A stretch of DNA of 43,786 bases, from positions 1-43,786 of the forward strand of contig DSAS01000048.1 in NCBI GenBank assembly GCA_011046365.1, in the 5' to 3' direction. Every line of letters starts with the position of its first letter. Within the stretch, counting starts at the first letter, position 1. The notes beneath the pieces were generated by a model. It was not told where the DNA came from and did no database searches. It saw nothing but the letters and a program-made list of their open reading frames with translations. The position numbers were made by a program, and so were the translations under genes. Shown piece after piece: positions 18,925-27,001 of this stretch. This DNA is from Fidelibacterota bacterium. Lineage in GTDB: Bacteria > Fidelibacterota > UBA2242.

Positions 18925-20736
18925 TCATTTGACCAATATCATCTTTCGTGTCTCTGAAAAAGACTCCCCGGCATGGCTGACATCCATACGATAAAAATAG
19001 AGACCTCCCGGTACATTATCAGGCTGCCAATCAATGACATATTTACCAGAATTCAGAAAATTATCGACAACACAGGCGATCTCTCTACCCAATAAATTAT
19101 AAATTTTTATCGTAACGTCCGCCGGACTCATGGTCCGGTACTCAATCGTCGTTACCGAATTGAAGGGGTTGGGGTAATTCTGACTCAGATAAAAGTGAGC
19201 CGGAATGCCGTTTTCAGATTGTCCCGTTTCGCTCACATGCTGGTTGATGATAACTCCATTTAACAGGGTATAATCTTTGTTGTCTGCCAGATGAATATCA
19301 AGAATACCGTCGTTAATCCAAACATTGGGCACTTCCAGAAGGAACGCAGTATGCGATCCAACTTCGGTAAAAAGATCCAGATCACGGATCACATATACAC
19401 CCTCAACATTGATATCCATTAACCGACAATCTGCCGCGCTAAAATAATTTTCCGCCAGCATCAGCGTAACGTCGTAAGCCCCGGTAGGCAGACGAACCTG
19501 GTATTTGACAATACCGCGCTGCTCAGTCTGATAAACCAAATCATCGGTTGTTCCGGAAATCGCTTGTCCGTAAAAACTGCCCGGCGTACCGCCTAATTGT
19601 CCATAATCCCCTTCGTGAGTCCAGTTTTGATCAGCCAGCCAGTCACCATAAGCGTCACCACCAACATTTATTTTCAGCGGATATTGCCAGCCGGGTGGTG
19701 TCTGAATTGAAACTGATTGTCCAAGTAAAGTATTCGCCGGAGTAGCCAGGTCTTTTATCCCTAATACAACCAAACTGTGGCTCGAGTTTTCATCCAACCC
19801 CTTAACGACCAGTTTCACATGTCGGTGATTGCGTTGCTGAATCGCTTTTACAACCGTAACACCTGAAATCAAATAATTCCCGACTTTCTCTGCACTCTCC
19901 TGAGTAATCTCTTCGGAAAAAGCCACGAGCACGGTATCCCTTTCATAACGGGCAAATTGCACAAAGGGTTTATTTTTGTCGGTGTAGCCGGTGTTTACCG
20001 CATCGGTCAGACATAATACCATTTTCCCGTCCAGGAACACACAATTATCAGGTGTAAAATCACTGTTGTTGCCGTTCCAGGTATGGGAGGCTTTTGCCCA
20101 GCGGTTGGTATCCCAGCTCTCAAAATCATCCCGCCATAAAAAGGTGAAATTATTTCCCGTTCCGACATCTCCGGAGCCAGGTGTATAGGAGGCATAACTG
20201 ACCCAGTCATAATAGGCAAAAAAGGGCAGCGTGCGGCTGTCCAGGGTGCCTACCCAGGAGCTATACGCCGGCGGCCAGATATTCATCATGATTTTTTGAT
20301 CCAGGTTCAAGGCTGTAATATGATCGCCTGTTTGGCGGTGTACCTCCTCCCCTTCGACAAACCAGGCTACATAATCCGGTGTCCATTCGATGGCATAGGT
20401 GTAAAAATCGGCGGTCGGGTCAAAATTTACCCATTGATGATGTTCGTGATTTGCCTGTCCGGGCGTGATCGGATTAAACTGCACATCGTCGGTATAGCGA
20501 CCCAGAATTTCGATATCCAGTTCATTCCATTCGCTGACCCCGCCACTGCCCAACTCATGATAGGTAAAAAATGTGGAGGTCTGCCCAGCACCATAAGAGG
20601 CTTTGTAATTGACTTCAAAACGACCGTAAATATAGGTACTTTTTGTCCGTAATTCAGCCCCTTTGAAATCTTTGCCATATACAACGACCGGCAATATCAG
20701 GAATATTAGTAAGTATCTTTGCATGGAAAAATCCAC
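18925..20736 (-). CDS. Circularly permuted GH16 lichenase-like enzyme with Ig-like and malectin-like domains and T9SS-type tail
   Basis: KDFKGAELRTKSTYIYGRFEV...SEWNELDIEILG (catalytic E-x-D-x-x-E) precedes FTFLWRDDFESWDTNRWAKASHTWNGNNSDFTPDNCVFLDGKMVLCLTD, which is N-terminal in ordinary GH16 lichenases. Malectin-like LKINVGGDAYGDWLADQNW...; tail NYPNPFNSVTTIEY. Confidence 0.88.
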   Translation of the reverse strand: MDFSMQRYLLIFLILPVVVYGKDFKGAELRTKSTYIYGRFEVNYKASYGAGQTSTFFTYHELGSGGVSEWNELDIEILGRYTDDVQFNPITPGQANHEHHQWVNFDPTADFYTYAIEWTPDYVAWFVEGEEVHRQTGDHITALNLDQKIMMNIWPPAYSSWVGTLDSRTLPFFAYYDWVSYASYTPGSGDVGTGNNFTFLWRDDFESWDTNRWAKASHTWNGNNSDFTPDNCVFLDGKMVLCLTDAVNTGYTDKNKPFVQFARYERDTVLVAFSEEITQESAEKVGNYLISGVTVVKAIQQRNHRHVKLVVKGLDENSSHSLVVLGIKDLATPANTLLGQSVSIQTPPGWQYPLKINVGGDAYGDWLADQNWTHEGDYGQLGGTPGSFYGQAISGTTDDLVYQTEQRGIVKYQVRLPTGAYDVTLMLAENYFSAADCRLMDINVEGVYVIRDLDLFTEVGSHTAFLLEVPNVWINDGILDIHLADNKDYTLLNGVIINQHVSETGQSENGIPAHFYLSQNYPNPFNSVTTIEYRTMSPADVTIKIYNLLGREIACVVDNFLNSGKYVIDWQPDNVPGGLYFYRMDVSHAGESFSETRKMILVK

Positions 20737-22278
20737 TTATTCCGTTATAGTCAAGCGGCTACCGTAATCCAGTTTATTATCGGTCGTCAAAAGCGGAAAA
20801 GATGGACTGACAATCGGATAGGCGACCCCTTTTTGAACGGCGAAAAGATCAATATCGGTCAATTGTATTTTTTCAAAAGCCTCCGTGTTAATTTGAATCT
20901 TGTCATTGTACCTGACCTGCAGGCTGTCAACAATCGGATTCATAACAGTTTCAATGACCCTGGTATAATTTTTTCCAAATTCAGCCAGGGCACCGAATTT
21001 TTCCAGATAACGGTTCCGCTGGTATATGGCGAGCAAATTATCCTGCCATAAAGCCGTATAATTCTCGACTTCTGGCAATTTATCATAACCTGCCTGATAG
21101 GCAGCGGTATTAATCCGTAAATCCCTGAGTAAATCGGCAATCGCCAATTTCAGCTGTTCCGGAAATTCCCGTCGGCTTATCTGCCGTTTTCGGAATACCA
21201 GTGGGTGCGACTGAATAGCCTTTTCCAGGTCCGCCACCCTCCAAACCTTTCCGTCAAAATCCAACAGCGGCTCTTCTCGAATCTGTTCAACATCGGCGTT
21301 CCAGGATGGATCGAGTTCGATTTCTGAGTTGGCGCCCCAGAAGCGTTGATTGAAAGCCCGCTTCTTATCATCCAGGTTTTTCAGATACACCGGCGCCAGG
21401 ATTTCCGCCAACCGGAAAAAGGTCTGCTCCCGCAATTCCATCTTTTTCCCCTGCATGAGTCGGGCAACCTCGGCTGAATACACCCGGTTCGCAGCCTGGG
21501 TTTTCAATTTGTCGTATACATCTTGATAGCGCTGACGGATGTCCCACTCGCTGACAGCCGGCTCGGTCGTCCAGCCGCTGATTTGCATGATCATCCAGCT
21601 GCCGTCGGGATTTTGAAGCGGTCCAAGCAGCTGGTTTTTCGTCAGCGGCTCAGAATAAAAAATTTCCTGATATTCATCACTCAGATCATCCTTAAAACTG
21701 ATCTCCCGTTGGGGAATTGGTGCACCATTCAAAAGGTCTGCCGCCAATGAATCAAAAGAAATATTTTGCATCGCATGCAAGTGTAAAAATTGTGCCACGG
21801 TCGCCTCATCTGGCAAGCGCAGATAGTGTATCTGATATTTCCGACCAGCCAATTGATACACCTTATTAACCAATGCCGTATCGGGATTTGCTTTTTCCCA
21901 CGCCTTCCGGAGGTAATACACCTGCCGCATAGCCTGTTCCCGGCGTCCTTTGATATAATTCCGGAATTCCTCGTTGAGCACTAATTCATTATCCGCACCC
22001 GCTTCCAACGCCAACATTTTTTCGGCAATCAGCGAATTGAGCACGATTTTGCGGTGAATGTAATAGTCCTGCCTGCAATAGGTTGGTCGGATTGTATATT
22101 CCGCTCGTCTGATAAATTCGTCTGTGGTAATAATCCGGTCGCCAACTTTCGCCAATATTTTTTCCGGCGGAATCGCCGGTTCCGGCTGACTGCAAGCCCC
22201 GAATAAAACCGCCACCCCGATTAAGAGCGATTTCACGAAAAACGTGATTTTTAAATTGTAATGATCCATCTCAATCAA
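20737..22278 (-). CDS. SurA/PpiC-like foldase lipoprotein (parvulin-type PPIase homologue)
   Basis: Lipobox LFGACSQ; N-terminal KILAKVGDRIITTDEFIRRAEYT...LNSLIAEKMLALEAG typical of SurA_N-like chaperones; YQIHYLRLP...DGSWMIMQISGWT. Confidence 0.65.
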   Translation of the reverse strand: MIEMDHYNLKITFFVKSLLIGVAVLFGACSQPEPAIPPEKILAKVGDRIITTDEFIRRAEYTIRPTYCRQDYYIHRKIVLNSLIAEKMLALEAGADNELVLNEEFRNYIKGRREQAMRQVYYLRKAWEKANPDTALVNKVYQLAGRKYQIHYLRLPDEATVAQFLHLHAMQNISFDSLAADLLNGAPIPQREISFKDDLSDEYQEIFYSEPLTKNQLLGPLQNPDGSWMIMQISGWTTEPAVSEWDIRQRYQDVYDKLKTQAANRVYSAEVARLMQGKKMELREQTFFRLAEILAPVYLKNLDDKKRAFNQRFWGANSEIELDPSWNADVEQIREEPLLDFDGKVWRVADLEKAIQSHPLVFRKRQISRREFPEQLKLAIADLLRDLRINTAAYQAGYDKLPEVENYTALWQDNLLAIYQRNRYLEKFGALAEFGKNYTRVIETVMNPIVDSLQVRYNDKIQINTEAFEKIQLTDIDLFAVQKGVAYPIVSPSFPLLTTDNKLDYGSRLTITE

Positions 22279-22376
22279 ATTATAGACGGCATAAAATTAC
22301 CACCCAAAACAACAACACATTGGATGATTTCTCAGTCAGATAGTCGGGCATATTTAATAATCAATGATTGCTCCGG

Positions 22377-23474
22377 CTAAAAAATAACGCCAAGGGTATA
22401 GGAATGCGTGTTACCGAGAATTCCAACCGGTTTGAAAGCATAGTCAACTTTAATGGCGTAATTGTTCAGGAAATTCAACTTCAGCCCGCCACCAAAAGTA
22501 CCCCCGAATTCTGTTTCGTCCATGAACAAAGATTTATAACCGCCACGCAGAAAGAAACTCCCGCTGCCCGGAATTGTGATGGCATATTCAGCCCCGACAT
22601 TCACCGACTCGGCATTATTATTGGGGTGGAGTGCATCTGCAGCCAGGGTAAGACGCGTATAGCGGGTCACCAGCGGTCGAACCGAGACGCCAATCCGGAA
22701 AATCAACGGCAGCTCCCATTCCTGCAAGTTAAACTTGCCTTTAACAGAACTATAATTACCAGCCTCATTGGGCAGAATATCAATCGGAAATAACAGGTCC
22801 ATACCGTCATAACGCATCCGGGAGCCATAATTGGAAATGCTCATCCCAATGCGCATTCCATCCTCATATTTATTCGTCACGGAAAAGAATCCGGTATTCA
22901 CATTCACCCCCAAATCAACCGCCATAGCAGAGGCAGAAGTATGCCAAATTTGAGAACTAATATACTTCGCAGAAGCCCCGAACGCAAACCACTGCGCCAG
23001 TTTGCGGGCAAAGGTAACACTAAAACAGTAGTCATTGGCAGTATACAATTCACCGGTGCCATCCTGATTTTCCAGGGTCGTCACCGGTTCATTACCATAA
23101 CCAACATGATTCATCGCCAGAGCAAAAGTACCCGCTGACGGTGATATATAGGCGACGGCTACAAATTCATTGCTGATATCCACTACCCAGGGTTGGTACA
23201 TGAACAGCACTTCATTGCGATCCATAAAAGCCAGCCCCGCCGGATTCCAGTACACCGACGAAAGATTACCGACCATGCTCACATAAGATTCGCCCATGGC
23301 ATTACCGTCACTGCCGACGCCCAGCTCCAGAAAGTTTGCCGCAGTCGTGCCTACACGGTAGGGTTTCTGCGCCTCAAGTAAACCGGTCTGAAGCAGAAGA
23401 GTAACTATAAGTATACCAAAGAATATAGTATGCTGAGGGAGTTTCTTATTGCTGTATTTCATTAACGCTCTCAT
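22377..23474 (-). CDS. PorV/PorQ-family outer membrane beta-barrel protein
   Basis: GTTAANFLELGVGSDGNAMGESYVSMVGNLSSVYWNPAGLAFMDRNEVLFMYQPWVVDISNEFVAVAY is characteristic of PorV/PorQ (UPF0164-like) proteins. Confidence 0.8.
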   Translation of the reverse strand: MRALMKYSNKKLPQHTIFFGILIVTLLLQTGLLEAQKPYRVGTTAANFLELGVGSDGNAMGESYVSMVGNLSSVYWNPAGLAFMDRNEVLFMYQPWVVDISNEFVAVAYISPSAGTFALAMNHVGYGNEPVTTLENQDGTGELYTANDYCFSVTFARKLAQWFAFGASAKYISSQIWHTSASAMAVDLGVNVNTGFFSVTNKYEDGMRIGMSISNYGSRMRYDGMDLLFPIDILPNEAGNYSSVKGKFNLQEWELPLIFRIGVSVRPLVTRYTRLTLAADALHPNNNAESVNVGAEYAITIPGSGSFFLRGGYKSLFMDETEFGGTFGGGLKLNFLNNYAIKVDYAFKPVGILGNTHSYTLGVIF

Positions 23475-23492
23475 CTTGATTCCCTGTCTGAA

Positions 23493-26400
23493 TTATTTAA
23501 TAATGGCAAATTTGCCGACCTTTTCATCCCTGGTCAGTTCGGACTGGACATGATAAATATACATGCCTGCCGCAACTTCAAGATTTTCCCGCGTCAGCAA
23601 ATCCCAGTGGGCAATTCCGTTTTCGGCGCTGTTATTTACCTGGATCACGTCCACCAAGACCCCACTGACTGTGAAAATCCGAATGGTACAGCGGGCTGGT
23701 AGATTGGTAAACATAATCCGGCGTCGCTGATTGAGAAACCAGTTGGCAACGGATGTCTCCATGGCATTGGTCGCCACATAGGGGTTGGGCACTACTTTAA
23801 TATCTTTCATCGTGTGCTTTAACGCCTGTCGGTCAATGGAATCGGTTTTAACAATACTAAACCGGATTTTATCGGTTATATAAAAGGGGCGCATAAAGGT
23901 GACCCGGTAAACATCATTTGCCTTAGGCAACAGGTCTGCGTTTCCGTAGGCTGACAGAAAATCAATAGCAAAGACGCTGCCTACCCATTTTCCGCTACTA
24001 TCCAGAGCACCCACATAAATCCGGTCTTCCAGAATATCGTACTGACCATTTTTATTCAGATCATGTACAATTAGATCCATCATTTCCAGCGAGTCTGTAA
24101 ATGATTTATTGACAACATAAAAATTGAAATCCTCACTCGTCAGCAGATCACGGGTTTGGCGGACGTGGTCAATATCCCTTATCCAGGAAGTACTGCCTTT
24201 GCCCGTATAGCTGACATCATCGGTGAAAATTATATCATAATCCCACGGGAAATAGCGAGACTCTGTTTTTGTCGGCGTAACCGTAATCGGCGCTGAACCG
24301 ACTACCCACTTTGAAACGGCATTATTATACTGGGCTGTTCGAACCGGCATCTGAATGTTCAGTACCAATCCATCAAATACATCCGTTTTAATATTCCCGA
24401 TCGTATTGATATACCAATTCCCCAAGGTGTCATCATAGACCAGATTGGTCCCGGTAAAATTGTCGGAATTTTCCAGATACACCTCATTAGAATCAGTGAC
24501 ATCAAAAACCCGGATACTGTTGTTGCTATAATAAACTCCATGATCATAATTTTCGATAACTCCCAGGGTATCCAGACCGAAACTCACTTCGTAGTTGTGT
24601 CCCGGTTTCAGACTGCTGTTGGCGATAATTTCAGGGACAACTGTGCCTGATCCAAGAATTTCCTGAACCGCGGACATCATGACTTCCTCCGGAATATAGC
24701 CGGCGGCTTTTTGATGCGGGGTCACGACCTGAACGTTTTTACTGTAACCCTTGACATTTTCGGCTTCATCCAGACTGATGATGATATTATTTTCCGAAGG
24801 TGCGATGCCGGGTCCGATATCCGGAGCACCGTAATCGTAGGCGACAATGGCATAATAGTAGGTGCGCCCATTTTGGACATTAGTGTCTTCAAACCAGTGG
24901 CGGATCCCGGAATCGGTGCCGAGGTTATAGCCCATTCCGTTGACCAGCCCAAAGTCTGTAAATCCCATCCGACCGTCTTTTTTGTCACACTGGAAAATGG
25001 GTTTCATAAACATCGGAGTTCCATAGCCGTCGGTAATCACCTGTGCGTCCGACATTTTTTTATCCGTGGCACGAAACAGTTTGTAGCCCTCAAAATCATT
25101 GACATTACCGACAAAGGGATCCCGGGTTTTAGTATCGGCGATATTATCCCAGGTCAGAATAACCCGACCGTCACCGGCAGTGGCTTGCAGCGTGGGCATT
25201 TTCGGCGGCTGGGCAAAGCGGTAATCCTTTTCGTAAATCACCTGCACGATGCGCTTCAGTTCAAAGAGCGCCGGTGCCGAGTGCTCATCCGAATTGAGTC
25301 CTTCGAGGGGATCGTAAGAATGCAATTCCGACATGGAAATCCGTTCCCGGCGCCCCTGGTAAAGCGGGAATGGTCCGGAGGCAAAGGTTTCCACCAGGTT
25401 GCTGATATTGCCCAGATATTCGATCAGGGTATCGGAACCAATCACTTCCCACATTGATTTGTCATTCCGAAACCATTTGGTATAGGGTGGACGATGGGGC
25501 GGGATCGGAAAGAGTTGAAAGGCGGTCAATCCTACCATATCGGATTCACTGACATCGAGAACGGCAAAATTGGGTTCACAACCAATCCCTTCAACATAAT
25601 CCGGCTTGTGATTACACTCGCCTTCGTCGGGTCCATAATAATTCAATTCGCCGGGTGCTACACCATCCAGACCGATATCATCGCCGGCATATTCCCCGGC
25701 ATCATATATGCCGTTTCCATTTAAATCTTCGCCATCCTGCCAGTCCTGATCTTCATCCGCATCCCAGTGCTCTTTCAGGTCCGCTTCGGTTAACCGGTAA
25801 AATCTTAAAAAATCAGCCAAATTCGCGATGCCCTCGTAGGGTCCGACTTTTCTTGTAGCGATATTATCCCGTCTTTCATCAACTAAACCATCCCCGTCGT
25901 TATCAATCCCGTCATCAGGGAGTCCCGGACTCTCCAGATATGCAAAGCCCATCGTTCCCGTTGGGTAACCGCCCTGACCGATACCGTCAATATCCCAGGA
26001 ATACGCCATATCAATACTGCGATCGAAATAGCCCAGTTCATCGTCATCGCCGGCACCGGCAACATTGTCGCCGATAGCATTGTCAACCCAATAGCCGAAG
26101 GCAACTTCAGGCAGGTCATAATCAGAAATGTTGGCAATGTTATACTCCCAGAAAATCGCATCCCGCGCCTGGGGATTGTTCCATTGAAAACCGCGCTGTT
26201 CCACCCGAATTCCGATGCCGCCCCAGGGTTTGCCATACTGGACCGTCACGGAGGGTCGTTTATCACCGATAAAGACACCCGGACGCGGATAATATTTAAC
26301 CCGGTCTTCGGGACCTAAATACTCCTGATCCTGGGCATCATTGGCAACGAAATAGGTCTCCAGATCGGCATAAATCACACCCCTGCCAAAGCGTCCGTCC

Positions 26401-26999
26401 CATTCCCCTTGCCACTTGAGCTGATCACCGGCAGCCGGCCAACCTGCCGGCGGCCAAGAAAGCGAATCATTGCTCATAGCCGGTGTTTCACTATGTTCAT
26501 TAAAATACCCAAAGACCGGATAAAGTCCCCACTCAATCTGTCCCGTCGGGTCTTTATCCATCTCCTCACGATAATGAGTCTGCAGAAAATAGAGCGTGTC
26601 CAGTTTCCCTTCATCGTTCAGGCTTTGGCGCTCATCGGAATCGGTAACCGGAATCGTATCCTGTGTGATAAAAACCTGAGCACCGATCAGCAATGCAACT
26701 CCATCCAACATCTTGGTGCCTTCATAGGTATCCGGCCATTTAGAAACCTCTACTTTCGGCCAGTCGGACAACTGGGTAGTATTTTTAAAATACAAAAATA
26801 CCCGGTTGCCGGTCATATAGCCTTCGCGAATAGCCGCCGGATCACCGGCAGGGTCATCGGGTCCTTCATATTTTTTACCCTGTCCCAGCAGGATGCTGGA
26901 AAGTAGGGTTAAAGAATAGATCAATGCGTAAAATCCCGGCATTAATTTCATTGATTTACGATCTCCTCTGGCGTCTGTATTTGATATAACGTTAGACAT
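23493..26999 (-). CDS. Large secreted protein of unknown function with acidic D-x-D-x-D-G loops, Fn3-like segment and C-terminal sorting-like tail
   Basis: Signal-like MKLMPGFYALIYSLTLLSSILLGQ (probable start ATG 26951 with AGAGGAG upstream); PDDGIDNDGDGLVDERRDN, DLNGNGIYDAGEYAGDD; C-terminus VVPNPYVATNAMET...GVLVDVIQVN...AAGMYIYHVQSELTRDEKVGKFAIIK. Confidence 0.7.
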   Translation of the reverse strand: MSNVISNTDARGDRKSMKLMPGFYALIYSLTLLSSILLGQGKKYEGPDDPAGDPAAIREGYMTGNRVFLYFKNTTQLSDWPKVEVSKWPDTYEGTKMLDGVALLIGAQVFITQDTIPVTDSDERQSLNDEGKLDTLYFLQTHYREEMDKDPTGQIEWGLYPVFGYFNEHSETPAMSNDSLSWPPAGWPAAGDQLKWQGEWDGRFGRGVIYADLETYFVANDAQDQEYLGPEDRVKYYPRPGVFIGDKRPSVTVQYGKPWGGIGIRVEQRGFQWNNPQARDAIFWEYNIANISDYDLPEVAFGYWVDNAIGDNVAGAGDDDELGYFDRSIDMAYSWDIDGIGQGGYPTGTMGFAYLESPGLPDDGIDNDGDGLVDERRDNIATRKVGPYEGIANLADFLRFYRLTEADLKEHWDADEDQDWQDGEDLNGNGIYDAGEYAGDDIGLDGVAPGELNYYGPDEGECNHKPDYVEGIGCEPNFAVLDVSESDMVGLTAFQLFPIPPHRPPYTKWFRNDKSMWEVIGSDTLIEYLGNISNLVETFASGPFPLYQGRRERISMSELHSYDPLEGLNSDEHSAPALFELKRIVQVIYEKDYRFAQPPKMPTLQATAGDGRVILTWDNIADTKTRDPFVGNVNDFEGYKLFRATDKKMSDAQVITDGYGTPMFMKPIFQCDKKDGRMGFTDFGLVNGMGYNLGTDSGIRHWFEDTNVQNGRTYYYAIVAYDYGAPDIGPGIAPSENNIIISLDEAENVKGYSKNVQVVTPHQKAAGYIPEEVMMSAVQEILGSGTVVPEIIANSSLKPGHNYEVSFGLDTLGVIENYDHGVYYSNNSIRVFDVTDSNEVYLENSDNFTGTNLVYDDTLGNWYINTIGNIKTDVFDGLVLNIQMPVRTAQYNNAVSKWVVGSAPITVTPTKTESRYFPWDYDIIFTDDVSYTGKGSTSWIRDIDHVRQTRDLLTSEDFNFYVVNKSFTDSLEMMDLIVHDLNKNGQYDILEDRIYVGALDSSGKWVGSVFAIDFLSAYGNADLLPKANDVYRVTFMRPFYITDKIRFSIVKTDSIDRQALKHTMKDIKVVPNPYVATNAMETSVANWFLNQRRRIMFTNLPARCTIRIFTVSGVLVDVIQVNNSAENGIAHWDLLTRENLEVAAGMYIYHVQSELTRDEKVGKFAIIK

Positions 27000-27001
27000 A
27001 A

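Noticed and set aside
22321-22345. cagtcagatagt shared with cgtcagatagt near 32531 as a common operator
   Set aside because: Match is only about 10 bp, with no symmetry or consistent placement; chance is likely in a 44 kb window.
24711-25457. 248-aa plus-strand ORF opposite the 1168-aa protein gene
   Set aside because: Fully antisense to a better-supported ORF in a codon-biased region; no recognisable protein motif. The same applies to 10004-10459, 11855-12319, 26409-26906, 30034-30564 and 34195-34710.
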